64,000 bases of DNA from positions 1 to 64,000 of the forward strand of contig JAHBWA010000031.1 of assembly GCA_019637195.1 (NCBI GenBank), in the 5' to 3' direction. Positions 1 to 9,182 of the stretch are shown one piece after another. The notes beneath the pieces are model-generated. The model worked only from the letters and a program-made list of their open reading frames with translations, did no database searches and was not told where the DNA came from. The stretch's first letter is position 1. Each line of letters starts with the position of its first letter. This DNA is from Labilithrix sp. GTDB lineage: Bacteria; Myxococcota_A; Polyangia; Polyangiales; Polyangiaceae. The position numbers were made by a program, and so were the translations under genes.

Positions 1-378
1 CACGCCCGCCTCGCGGAGGGCCTCCTTCATCGCCGGCTTGTCGCGGCAGAGGAACGCCGTCTGGACGCTGGTGCCCGGGATCCCGCAGCGCTCGCGGACC
101 CGGGCGGCGGCCATCACGTGGGCCTCGACCACGGCCTCGAGCCGCTCGACCTTCACGCCGGGGCGGGCCATGACCCAGCGCACCGTCTTCTCGAGCTGGG
201 CCTCGTCGGTGACGTTGCCGATCTCCTCGTAGTGGCTCAGCCAGTGGCGCAAGCCATCGTCGAGCGACGACTTGGGCCGCTCGCCGATGCCGATGACGCG
301 GGCACCGACGGAGTGAAGGGCACGCGCGAATTCGCGCTGGTTCGCAGGGAATGACGGCTCGATGAAGATGACGTCCAA
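1..378 (-). CDS. ATP-grasp ligase-like protein, N-terminal part (cut by window edge)
   Basis: Only the first 126 codons lie in the window. The frame runs on the minus strand and leaves through base 1. The product begins LDVIFIEPSFP and contains RDKPAMKEALREAG, which lines up with RDKARMKDALRAAG in the gene at 3324-4544 and RDKQLMKERVRAAG in the gene at 4671-5888. That conserved block is the junction between the pre-ATP-grasp (Rossmann-like) domain and the ATP-grasp domain in the carbamoyl-phosphate-synthase-like family. The start is a TTG at 376-378, chosen because the first beta strand begins immediately after it and no ATG or GTG lies upstream in frame; this start is uncertain. Substrate is unknown. 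It is the third member of a family concentrated at this end of the window. Confidence 0.8.
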   Translation of the reverse strand, partial: MDVIFIEPSFPANQREFARALHSVGARVIGIGERPKSSLDDGLRHWLSHYEEIGNVTDEAQLEKTVRWVMARPGVKVERLEAVVEAHVMAAARVRERCGIPGTSVQTAFLCRDKPAMKEALREAGV

Positions 379-436
379 GCGCTCTCGGCCTCTGTGGAAA
401 TGGACGGGCAAGCTAGCAGCACGGCCCAGTACTTTC

Positions 437-483
437 CATCTCAGCCGGAAGCGCCTCGCTCATCTCAGCCGGAGGCGCCTCGC
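437..483. repeat. Two-copy 24-bp tandem repeat upstream of the ATP-grasp gene
   Basis: Copies at 437-459 and 461-483 read CATCTCAGCCGGA(A/G)GCGCCTCGC and differ at one base. They lie in the 216-bp gap between two divergent genes and outside any convincing gene. Confidence 0.8.
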
Positions 484-517
484 GGTCCGCGCGGCGAACG
501 CCGCCTCGGCCCTTCGA

Positions 518-592
518 GTTATACGCAGCAATATCATAATGTACGTATACCTGGCGCAGTTGTACGTAGCTAATTCTGATGCTACGTATAAC
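518..592 (+). promoter_or_regulatory. AT-rich island with nested inverted repeats (candidate operator/promoter)
   Basis: This is one of the few AT-rich patches in the window. TACGTAGC at 563-570 and GCTACGTA at 581-588 form a perfect inverted repeat around a 10-bp spacer. GTTATACG at 518-525 is the exact complement of CGTATAAC at 585-592. A further palindromic GTATAC sits at 545-550. The last arm ends two bases before the ATG at 595, so a bound repressor would cover the promoter and start. TATAAC at 587-592 could be a -10 element for a leaderless message. The design resembles an autoregulated operator, but no DNA-binding partner gene is adjacent. Confidence 0.55.
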
Positions 593-594
593 CC

Positions 595-1644
595 ATGGAG
601 ACCCTCTCGATCACGGTGCAAACGGCGTACGCCGAGCTCGTCGAGCAGCTCCTCGCGATCGACACGGAACGGTCCATCGGGCAAGTCCCCGGCACGTTCG
701 TCACCAAGCAGATCAAGGGCAAGACGTACCTCTACTTCCAGTTCTCCGCGCCGGGAGGGACGACCAAACAGGTCTACGTCGGCCCGCGCGGTCCGGAGCT
801 CGACGCGCTCGCGCATCGGTTCGAGGTCGAGCGCGCGAGCGTCCGTCACGACCGGGAGGGGATCGTCGCGCTGGCCGCGATGCTCCGAGCAGGAGGCGCT
901 GCAGTAACGGACGCGGCCTCGGCGCGCGTCGTCAGCGCGCTCGCGGAGTCGGGAGTGTTTCGCCTCGGAGGCCTCCTCGTCGGGACGCACGCCTTCGTGG
1001 TCCTCGGGAACGTCCTCGGCGTAAGGTGGCCGACCGCCGCACGCACCGAGGACATCGACATCGAGGCGCGGCGCGTCCTCGAGATCGCCGTCCCCGATCT
1101 GCAGGCCGATGTCCCGAAGGTGATCGAGAGCCTCGGGATGGGTTTTCTTCCGGTGCCGGCGTTCTCGCCCAAGGAGCCGTCGACCTCGTTCAAGGTGCGT
1201 GGGCGCGGCCTGCGCGTCGACCTCGTGACGCCGGCGCGGCAGGGATCGACGAAGCCGGTCGTCGTTCGACGCCTCAACGCCGCGGCGGCGCCGGTTCGCT
1301 TCCTCGAGTACCTCCTCGATACGTCCCAGCCCGCAGCGGTCGTCGACGGCGGCGGCATCCTGGTTCGCGTGCCGTCCCCGGCTCATTTCGGCGTGCACAA
1401 GCTTCTCGTCGCTCAAGACCGTCCGGCGGCGTTTCAAGCGAAGGCCGCCAAGGACGTCGCTCAGGCCGCGCAGGTCCTCGCCGCGCTCGAAGAGCTCCGC
1501 CCCGGCGACGTCGCGGCGGCATGGCGCGAGGCAGCCTCCCGCGGTGCGCCGTGGGCGCGCGCCCTCGTACGAGGGCGCGCGCTCCTCGAGCGCCGCCATC
1601 CGGAGACCTTTCGCGTCGTCGAGCGTTCGTTGCGTGCGCGCTAG
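595..1644 (+). CDS. Nucleotidyltransferase-fold protein (GSU2403-like, NTP_transf_8 type)
   Basis: The 349-residue product has the layout I associate with the GSU2403/NTP_transf_8 family. There is an N-terminal helical segment with a beta hairpin (KGKTYLYFQF, VYVGP) and then a nucleotidyltransferase core near residues 125-260. The core carries GTHAFVVLGNVLGVRW and the acidic pair TEDIDIE, the likely metal-binding residues, followed by LRVDLVTP as the probable third acidic strand. A helical C-terminus rich in Arg and Ala closes it (about 270-349). The ATG at 595 has no Shine-Dalgarno and lies directly against the inverted repeats described at 518-592. The gene stands alone between divergent and co-directional neighbours. 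Biochemical function is unknown: nucleotidyltransferases of this fold include tRNA modifiers and toxins, but nothing here decides between them. Confidence 0.75.
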   Translation: METLSITVQTAYAELVEQLLAIDTERSIGQVPGTFVTKQIKGKTYLYFQFSAPGGTTKQVYVGPRGPELDALAHRFEVERASVRHDREGIVALAAMLRAGGAAVTDAASARVVSALAESGVFRLGGLLVGTHAFVVLGNVLGVRWPTAARTEDIDIEARRVLEIAVPDLQADVPKVIESLGMGFLPVPAFSPKEPSTSFKVRGRGLRVDLVTPARQGSTKPVVVRRLNAAAAPVRFLEYLLDTSQPAAVVDGGGILVRVPSPAHFGVHKLLVAQDRPAAFQAKAAKDVAQAAQVLAALEELRPGDVAAAWREAASRGAPWARALVRGRALLERRHPETFRVVERSLRAR

Positions 1645-1744
1645 ACCGTCCTTCGCTCGCCGCGCGTCAGGGTGCCGGGCATGCAGACGCCGAAGCCGCC
1701 CCGCGTGGGATCCAGTTCGCCCTCACGCCCGCCGCGACCGGTGC

Positions 1745-1750
1745 TAGGGT
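1745..1750 (+). promoter_or_regulatory. -10-like TAGGGT before glgA
   Basis: TAGGGT ends 10 nt before the GTG start of glgA, predicting an untranslated leader of only a few bases. No Shine-Dalgarno is visible and the -35 region is weak. Confidence 0.4.
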
Positions 1751-1760
1751 GCGCGCTCTC

Positions 1761-3236
<1,476 letters not shown>

Positions 3237-3323
3237 GCGCGCCTGCGCTCGGCCCGGGAGATCGCGACGACGCTCGCGGCGCGGCGCCGGGCGTGGACGC
3301 CTGCGGCGCCGCTGCGCGGGCCG

Positions 3324-4544
3324 TCACTCGGCGTAGTGGACCTTCACGGTCTCGATGATCTTCTTGATCATCGCGCGGACGGCGTCGGTGCTCTCGTGGC
3401 GCACGATGACGTAGCCGTCGCCTTCGTAGCTGTCGGCCTTGATCGCGCCGAGGCTCGGGAGCTTCGCCTCCATCACCCACTTGCCGACCGCCTCGTGGAC
3501 CTCGTGGACGCCGGTGACCTGGACGATCCGCCCCTGCCCCATCCCGCGCAGGTAGGCGCACCCGACCGCGTACTTGCGCGTCCACGGAGCGTCGAGCTCG
3601 TTGTCGACGACCGCGCGCGCCCAGGCGCGGTACGGGTCGATGTCGTGCGCGAGGCCCGTCATGCGCGTGATGTTGGCCCCCGGCGGGCGCTGCGCGATCT
3701 CGCCGATCGCGAGCGAGCCGTCGGGCTTCTCGAACCACTCCATGTGCGTCATCCCGCTGTCGAGACCGAGCGCCTCGATCGCGGCGAAGCCCATCGCGCG
3801 GGCCTTGTCGTGCACCGGCGCGTCGAGCTCCCGCGGCAGGATGTTCGCCCACTGGATCCACGCGTTCTCGACGACGTCGAGGCAGCTCGGCAGGTAGTCC
3901 GAGATCGACCACGTCTTCGCCTTGCCCGAGATGGTGATCGTCTCGAAGCTGTGCTCCTGACCGCGGAGCATCTCCTCCGCCAGCACGGGCGCGCCCGCGT
4001 CGACGCGCATGCCCTGCACGGCGCGGAGCAGGGCGTCGAGCGAGCTCACGCGGAAGGTGGCCTTGGCGCCCATCCCTGCCGGCGGCTTGAGGACCATCGG
4101 GAAGCCGACCTCCTCGGCGAAGCCGCGGGCGTCCGCCTCGGAGGTGACGAGGCGGTGACGCGCGACCGGCAGGCCCGCGGCGCGGAGGGCGTCCTTCATC
4201 CGCGCCTTGTCGCGGAACAGGTCGGCGACCTGGGGGCGCGTACCGTCGATGCCGAAGCGCGCGCGCGCCTCTGCGAGCTCCACCATGAGCGGCTCGAGGA
4301 TGCCGATGAGCCGGTAAGGCTGGCCGTGGCGGCGGCGGAGCACCTCCACGCCGTCAAGCACGTCCTGCAGATCGAGCGGCTTCGTCACGCGGACGACGTC
4401 GTGGTAGAGCCGGGCGTCCTCACCCTCCGGCGGCGTGTGGCAGACGCCGAGCAGGCGCACGTCGTCGAGCTTCGACGCCGCCCGGACGAAGCGCATGGTG
4501 GTCTCGATGGGGAACGGGGCTACGAAGACGACGTTGCGGGGCAT
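3324..4544 (-). CDS. ATP-grasp domain protein (carboxylate-amine ligase-like)
   Basis: The 406 residues divide into a pre-ATP-grasp domain (1 to about 115), an ATP-grasp fold (about 116-310; GFPMVLKPPAGMGAKAT is the glycine-rich loop) and a C-terminal 90-residue domain shared with the gene at 4671. The metal-site motif is HMEWF followed by EIAQRPPGANI. The usual Glu-x-Asn is Glu-x-Ala here, as in other ATP-grasp proteins of the PF13535 type. Such enzymes activate a carboxylate as acyl phosphate and join it to an amine or thiol. Substrates cannot be read from sequence. The ATG at 4544 is preceded by a possible -35 TTGACG (minus strand), but no clear -10. It is divergent from the paralogue at 4671, with 126 bp between them. 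Confidence 0.88.
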   Translation of the reverse strand: MPRNVVFVAPFPIETTMRFVRAASKLDDVRLLGVCHTPPEGEDARLYHDVVRVTKPLDLQDVLDGVEVLRRRHGQPYRLIGILEPLMVELAEARARFGIDGTRPQVADLFRDKARMKDALRAAGLPVARHRLVTSEADARGFAEEVGFPMVLKPPAGMGAKATFRVSSLDALLRAVQGMRVDAGAPVLAEEMLRGQEHSFETITISGKAKTWSISDYLPSCLDVVENAWIQWANILPRELDAPVHDKARAMGFAAIEALGLDSGMTHMEWFEKPDGSLAIGEIAQRPPGANITRMTGLAHDIDPYRAWARAVVDNELDAPWTRKYAVGCAYLRGMGQGRIVQVTGVHEVHEAVGKWVMEAKLPSLGAIKADSYEGDGYVIVRHESTDAVRAMIKKIIETVKVHYAE

Positions 4545-4670
4545 GGAGGCGGCCAGCGTGCCCCCAGGCCAGCGGGCGCGTCAACGGACCCGGGCGCCGG
4601 AGCCCCGCGAAGAACTCGACCGTCGGGAACGAGTGCCGTGTGGTAAAGAGCCGGCCACAAGGACGCACCG

Positions 4671-5888
4671 ATGCGAGTCGTCTTCCTTTCGCCCGCCTAT
4701 CCGCCGGAGATGATCGAGTACACCCGCGGCCTCGCCGAGGTCGGCGCCACGGTGTACGGGGTCGGTGACACGCCGCTCGAGGCCCTGCCCGCGCGCGTCC
4801 GTCCGTACCTCCACGACTACCTCCGCGTCCCGCGCATCATGGACGAGGACGACGTCATGGAGCGCGTCTCGACCTGGCTGCGCGGCACGACGATCGATCG
4901 CGTGCTCTCGAACTGGGAGCCCCTCGTCATCCTCGCGGCGCGCCTGCGCGAGCGCTGGGGCGTCCCCGGCATGTCGGTCGACGCCGTCACGGGCTTCCGC
5001 GACAAGCAGCTCATGAAGGAGCGCGTCCGCGCGGCCGGCCTCCGCGTGCCGAAGTCGCGCCGCGTGAAGTCCGAGGCCGAGACGCGCGCCGCCGCCGAGG
5101 AGATCGGCTACCCGCTCATCTTGAAGCCGATCGCCGGCGCCGGCAGCGCCGACACGCACAAGGTGACGAGCGACGCCGAGCTCGAGAAGGTGCTCAAGGC
5201 GATGCGCGGCGTGCCCGAGGCGAGCTGCGAGGAGTACATCGGCGGCGAGGAGTTCACGTTCGACACCGTCTGCATCGGCGGCAAGCCCGCCTACGAGAAC
5301 GTCGCGGCCTACCTGCCGAAGCCGCTCGAGATGCGCACGCTCGAGTGGGTGAGCCCGGTGATCATCACCGTCCGGGACATGCAGCAGGCGAAGCTGAAGG
5401 GCGGCATCGAGCTCGGTCGCAAGGTGCTCGACGCGCTCGGCATGGGCGACGGCTTCACCCACATGGAGTGGTACCTCACGCCGAAGGGCGAGGCCGTGTT
5501 CGGCGAGATCGGCTGCCGGCCGGGCGGCGCGCACATCGTCGACCAGATGAACTACACGAACGACATCGATCTCTTCCGCGAGTGGGCGCGCGTGTCGTGC
5601 TTCGGGAAGTTCGAGGCCAAGTCGCCGCGGAAGTTCAACGTCGGCATCGTCTTCAAGCGCGCGCGCGGCGAGGGCAAGATCACCCGCATCGAGGGGCTCG
5701 GCGCGTGGATGCGCGAGGCCGGCGAGTGGGTCGTCGAGGAGAAGCTCCTCCGCCCCGGCACGCCGCGACGCAACTGGAAGCACACGCTGCTCTCGGACGG
5801 GCACGTGGTCGTGCGCCACCCCGAGTGGGACGAGGCGCACCGGCTGTCGTTCGCGGCGGCGACCGGCATCAAGATGTACGCGGAGTGA
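4671..5888 (+). CDS. ATP-grasp domain protein, paralogue of the 3324-4544 gene
   Basis: At 405 residues it is nearly the same length as its divergent neighbour and has the same three-part architecture. It starts MRVVFLSPAYPPEM (first Rossmann strand). It carries GYPLILKPIAGAGSADTHK as the ATP loop, HMEWY and FGEIGCRPGGAHI as the metal-binding region (Glu-x-Gly in place of Glu-x-Asn), and ends IKMYAE, like VKVHYAE in the paralogue. The ATG has a Shine-Dalgarno (AAGGA, 4659-4663) at 7-nt spacing. Probably a cytoplasmic ligase forming an amide or similar bond. Divergence between the paralogues is large enough to suggest different substrates. The truncated gene at 1-378 is a third member. Confidence 0.88.
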   Translation: MRVVFLSPAYPPEMIEYTRGLAEVGATVYGVGDTPLEALPARVRPYLHDYLRVPRIMDEDDVMERVSTWLRGTTIDRVLSNWEPLVILAARLRERWGVPGMSVDAVTGFRDKQLMKERVRAAGLRVPKSRRVKSEAETRAAAEEIGYPLILKPIAGAGSADTHKVTSDAELEKVLKAMRGVPEASCEEYIGGEEFTFDTVCIGGKPAYENVAAYLPKPLEMRTLEWVSPVIITVRDMQQAKLKGGIELGRKVLDALGMGDGFTHMEWYLTPKGEAVFGEIGCRPGGAHIVDQMNYTNDIDLFREWARVSCFGKFEAKSPRKFNVGIVFKRARGEGKITRIEGLGAWMREAGEWVVEEKLLRPGTPRRNWKHTLLSDGHVVVRHPEWDEAHRLSFAAATGIKMYAE

Positions 5889-6038
5889 TCGCGGCGTCGC
5901 GCGGGACGCTGGGCGACCCCGATCTGCGCGCGGCATCGCGGCGGGGCCCGTCGGTCGCCGCCGCGCGACGGCGCCGCACGGCGGAGCCCGGCCCGCGCGC
6001 AGAGAGCGTGGTCCGCGAAGAGTGCTAAGACTCGGCGC

Positions 6039-7085
6039 ATGGCAGCCAAGAAGCGCGCGACGTCGAAGGCCTCGTCCACGCGCGGCCGCGCGCCCGCGCG
6101 CCGAGCTCCCCGGAAGCAGAAGGCCGAGTCGGCCGGGCTCGATCCCCAGTCCTGCCAGCTCGACGAGGGGGACGCCGCGATCGCGCCGATCGAGCGCATC
6201 GTCGCCCACGAGGGCGGCGTCGTGGTCGGCCGCTACAAGGACCCGCTCGGCGGCCACCCGCTCGTCACGGCGATCCTGCCGATCGCCAAGATCGAGCCCA
6301 CCCCGTTCCAGCGCGACCTCAGCGACACACACCACAAGCGCCTCGCCGACGTGATCCAGAAGACCGGGCGCTTCCTCGATCCCGTCGTCGCCGTCACCGC
6401 CCCGAAGCACGCGCCCTCGCGGGCGAACAAGGGCGACGGCGACGGCGAGCCGGCGTTCTGGACCCCGAACGGCCGTCACCGCCTGGAGGCGATGCGCCGC
6501 CTCGGCGCGAAGTCGATCACCGCGCTCATCGTCCCCACGCGCGAGGTCGCCTGGCAGATCCTCGCGCTCAACACGGAGAAGGCGCACAACCTGAAGGAGC
6601 GCGCCCTCGAGGTGATCCGCATCTACCGCGGGCTGCTCGAGGAGGACGACACGCTCGCCGAGAACGGCTTCGCCTTCTACCTCGAGGATCCGGCGCTCGT
6701 GACGCTCGGCGTCTGCTACGAGAAGAACGGCCGCTTCGCCGGCGGCGCGTACCACCCGGTCCTCCGCCGGGTCGAGACGTTCTCGGAGAGGCCGATCGCC
6801 GAGGCGATCCACGAGCACGAGCGGCTGGCCGACCTCACGCTCGAGGTCGAGGAGAACGTCGCCGCCGCCGTCGCGAAGCTCCGCGCGAAGGGCCTCGTCA
6901 GCCCGTACCTCCGCTCGTTCGTCGTCGCCCGGATCAACCCGCTCCGCTGGATCCAGGGAGAGCTCCCGCCCGCCGACAAGATCCTCGTCACGATGCGCGA
7001 CCGCGCCGCCAAGTTCAACGCCGACAAGGTCAAGCAGGACGACCTCTCGCGCATGGGCGGCGGCGTCCCCGACGAAGAGTCCTGA
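6039..7085 (+). CDS. ParB/Spo0J-type nuclease-domain protein (orphan)
   Basis: A Lys/Arg/Ala-rich tail (residues 1-30) precedes a ParB N-terminal-like domain (about 80-175). That domain contains PIAKIEPTPFQRDLSDTHHKR, a conserved PxxV-type strand and PNGRHRLEAMRRLG. The last of these is the GxHRxxA-like box used by ParB for CTP and nucleotide contacts, in a variant form. A long helical region follows to residue 348. It is not next to parA, and no parS-like palindrome is visible, so a role in chromosome partition is not implied. ParB-like orphan proteins can be nucleases or regulators. The hexamer TAAGAC ends 7-8 nt before the ATG and there is no Shine-Dalgarno. Confidence 0.72.
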   Translation: MAAKKRATSKASSTRGRAPARRAPRKQKAESAGLDPQSCQLDEGDAAIAPIERIVAHEGGVVVGRYKDPLGGHPLVTAILPIAKIEPTPFQRDLSDTHHKRLADVIQKTGRFLDPVVAVTAPKHAPSRANKGDGDGEPAFWTPNGRHRLEAMRRLGAKSITALIVPTREVAWQILALNTEKAHNLKERALEVIRIYRGLLEEDDTLAENGFAFYLEDPALVTLGVCYEKNGRFAGGAYHPVLRRVETFSERPIAEAIHEHERLADLTLEVEENVAAAVAKLRAKGLVSPYLRSFVVARINPLRWIQGELPPADKILVTMRDRAAKFNADKVKQDDLSRMGGGVPDEES

Positions 7086-7248
7086 GGCGGCCCCGCCGCG
7101 GTCCTCCCGCGCGAGCGAGAGCACGGCCTGGACCGCGGCCCTCTCCGCGCGCGCTCGCGCCTGACCGAGCTCGGCGCGGCCGGCGTACGCCGCGGCCGGG
7201 AGCGGCGCGGTCGTTGCACCCGCGAGTCCGAGAAGGAGAGCCCCCGTC

Positions 7249-7932
7249 ATGACGACCGAGACCGCTGCGGACATCTCGACGGCTACGCCGCCCGCGCTCG
7301 ATGCGCCCACGCCGAGGCTCGCAGAGCCGGCGCGCGGCATCCGCCTCAGCTGGGGAGGCGTCATCGGCGGCCTCCTCGTCGCGATCGCCGTCTGGCTCGC
7401 GCTCAGCGTGCTCGGGCTGGCGGTGAACCTCACGGCGCTCGATCCGCAGAACCCGGCCGCGCTCCAGGGGATCGGCATGGCGGCAGGCCTGTGGTCGCTC
7501 GTCGTCTGGATCGTCGCGCTCTTCGCCGGCGGCGTGGTCGCGGGCCACGCCGCCGGGATCGCCGAGCGCCGCCGGGGCGCGCTGCACGGGATCGTGCTCT
7601 GGTCGCTGGCGACGATGCTCAGCATGTTCGTCGTCGCGGACGCGGTGCGCGCCGTGGCGCTCGGAGCGCTGATGACGACGGCGCCGGACGAGATGGGCGC
7701 GACGGGCGCGGCGCTCGTGGCGGCGACGTCGACGGGCAAGGCGCTCTGGTGGGTCTTCTTCGCGATGCTCCTCGGCCTCGGCGCGGCGCTCATCGGCTCG
7801 ACCACCGGCGTGGGCCGGCGCCAGCGACGCATCGCCGCCGCGCCAGCCGCGGCCGTACCCGTCACGCCGGAGCGCCCGGTGGTCGTCCCCGAGCGGCCGC
7901 CGCTCGCCACCACGCGCGAGGCGCACCCTTGA
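7249..7932 (+). CDS. Four-helix integral membrane protein
   Basis: The 227-residue product has an acidic/Pro-rich cytoplasmic start (1-33). Four hydrophobic segments follow, at roughly 36-60, 82-102, 113-135 and 161-182, and then a Pro/Arg-rich tail. Gly-rich helices (GGVIGGLLVAIAVWLAL; GGVVAGHAAG) resemble the small PhnA-like/YrzE-type membrane proteins of unknown function. A strong Shine-Dalgarno (AGAAGGAG) precedes the ATG. The final codons (TTREAHP) are the first, partial unit of a 27-bp tandem repeat that continues beyond the stop codon. Function unknown. Confidence 0.8.
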   Translation: MTTETAADISTATPPALDAPTPRLAEPARGIRLSWGGVIGGLLVAIAVWLALSVLGLAVNLTALDPQNPAALQGIGMAAGLWSLVVWIVALFAGGVVAGHAAGIAERRRGALHGIVLWSLATMLSMFVVADAVRAVALGALMTTAPDEMGATGAALVAATSTGKALWWVFFAMLLGLGAALIGSTTGVGRRQRRIAAAPAAAVPVTPERPVVVPERPPLATTREAHP

Positions 7933-8011
7933 GCGGCGACGCGCGAGGCACATCCTCGAGCGGCGACGCGCGAGGCGCATCCTCGAGCGGCGACGCGCGA
8001 GGCGCATCCTC
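7914..8011. repeat. 27-bp tandem repeat spanning the stop codon of the 7249-7932 gene
   Basis: Full units lie at 7931-7957, 7958-7984 and 7985-8011 (GAGCGGCGACGCGCGAGGC(A/G)...ATCCTC). A partial unit at about 7914-7930 forms the end of the reading frame. The gene's TGA stop is CGA in the later units, so a single change would extend the protein through the repeats. The rest of 8012-8113 holds no gene. Confidence 0.85.
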
Positions 8012-8113
8012 GAGCGCGGCCTGACCCGAACGCGACGCGCGCGCCGGTTCGCCACGCCGCACGGGACGCGACCACGACCGCCGCGTCAGCGCTCGGACCG
8101 CGACCGACGCGCG

Positions 8114-9178
8114 TCAGGGCTCGTGACGGGCGAGCTCGCGGAGCGCGTTCTTGATGCCGTCCTTGTGCGGGACGCTGGCGTGCTCGAGGTTGTCGGCGAG
8201 GCCGATCCCCGGGACGTGCGCCCCTGCGAGGAGCTTCGGCGCGGCGTACAGCTCGTAGAAGAGCTCCTCGACGAGGCGCCGGATGAGGTGCTCGCCGAAG
8301 TTCGTCACCTCGGTGTCCTCGTTCACGCAGAGCACGCGGTGCGTCTTCTGCACGCTCGCCTTGATGGCGTCCCAGTCGTACGGGTGGAGCGAGCGCAGGT
8401 CGATCACCTCGACCTCGATCCCCTCCTTCGCGAGCTCGTCGGCCGCGGAGACGGACATCGGTACGTTGCGGCCGTACGTGAGCACGGTCACGTCGCGGCC
8501 CGCGCGCGCGGTGCGCGCCTTGCCGATGGGGACGTAGAGCTCCTCGAGCTTCGGCCACTCCGGCTTCCAGCGGCTTCGCGCGTCGCCGATCGGCGCGTCG
8601 ATCATCTTCGAGAGCGTCTTGAGGTCCGCCGGCTCGCCGGGGATCTCCTCGCCGGGCAGCGCCTTGGTGCGGAGCAGCGCCTTCGGCTTGAGGAACATGA
8701 CCGGGTTCGGGTCGACGATGGCGCTGAGCATCAGGCCGTAGGCGTCGCGCGGGTTCGACGGCATCACGACCTTCCACCCGGGGGTGCGCGTCGCCTGCGC
8801 GTCGAACGAGTGCGAGTGGTAGATGCTCCCGCGGATGCCGGCGCCCACGGGCGTCATCATCACCATCGGCACGTTCCAGTCGCCGGCGCTCGCCCAGTAC
8901 GTGTTGCCCGCGATCTTCAGCAGGTCGATCGTGTTGAAGGCGTAGTCGCAGAACTGGATCTCGGCGACCGGACGTCGGCCGGCGAGCGCCAGGCCGATCG
9001 CCATGCCGACGATGCCGCGCTCGTCGAGCGGCGAGTTCCACGCCGTCTTCAGGTTCTGCGTCGCGGTGAACGCGCCGCCGAGCGGCGGGCCCACGTCCTC
9101 GCCGAAGATGTCGGTCACCCCGAGGCGCTCCTCACCCACGTGGAGCGCCATGCGGATCGCTTGGATCATCGTCGCCAT
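8114..9178 (-). CDS. 2-oxoacid dehydrogenase E1 component, beta subunit
   Basis: The 354-residue subunit has the transketolase pyrimidine-binding domain in its N-terminal half. That half includes FGEDVG with the conserved Glu that activates thiamine diphosphate, the PLDERGIVGMAIGLALAGRRPV block, EIQFCDYAFN and HSHSFDAQ. The transketolase C-domain follows (VTVLTYGRNV, VEVIDLRSLHPYDWD, NEDTEVTNFGEHL). It pairs with the alpha subunit 4 bp upstream (9183-10241) to form a cytoplasmic decarboxylase that acylates a lipoyl E2. Whether the substrate is pyruvate or branched-chain oxo acids cannot be settled; no E2 or E3 gene is in the window. The ATG at 9178 is the natural start for the family. Confidence 0.93.
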   Translation of the reverse strand: MATMIQAIRMALHVGEERLGVTDIFGEDVGPPLGGAFTATQNLKTAWNSPLDERGIVGMAIGLALAGRRPVAEIQFCDYAFNTIDLLKIAGNTYWASAGDWNVPMVMMTPVGAGIRGSIYHSHSFDAQATRTPGWKVVMPSNPRDAYGLMLSAIVDPNPVMFLKPKALLRTKALPGEEIPGEPADLKTLSKMIDAPIGDARSRWKPEWPKLEELYVPIGKARTARAGRDVTVLTYGRNVPMSVSAADELAKEGIEVEVIDLRSLHPYDWDAIKASVQKTHRVLCVNEDTEVTNFGEHLIRRLVEELFYELYAAPKLLAGAHVPGIGLADNLEHASVPHKDGIKNALRELARHEP

Positions 9179-9182
9179 ACGA

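Noticed and set aside
579..1760. Upstream in-frame extension of the glgA frame through the nucleotidyltransferase gene
   Set aside because: The extension is Arg-rich out-of-frame sequence over a better gene (595-1644). GlgA homologues begin at the GTG at 1761.
6039..7085. Chromosome-partition ParB with parS sites
   Set aside because: No parA nearby, no parS-like palindrome visible, and the ParB C-terminal dimerisation pattern is not evident. Kept as an orphan ParB-like protein only.
7914..8011. CRISPR array
   Set aside because: Units are directly adjacent without unique spacers. The same holds for the repeats at 22531, 46481 and 53521.
4581..9041. 1486-codon open frame on the minus strand
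   Set aside because: It is the high-GC shadow of the ATP-grasp, ParB-like, membrane and E1 beta genes; its translation is Arg/Asp/Gly-rich without domains.
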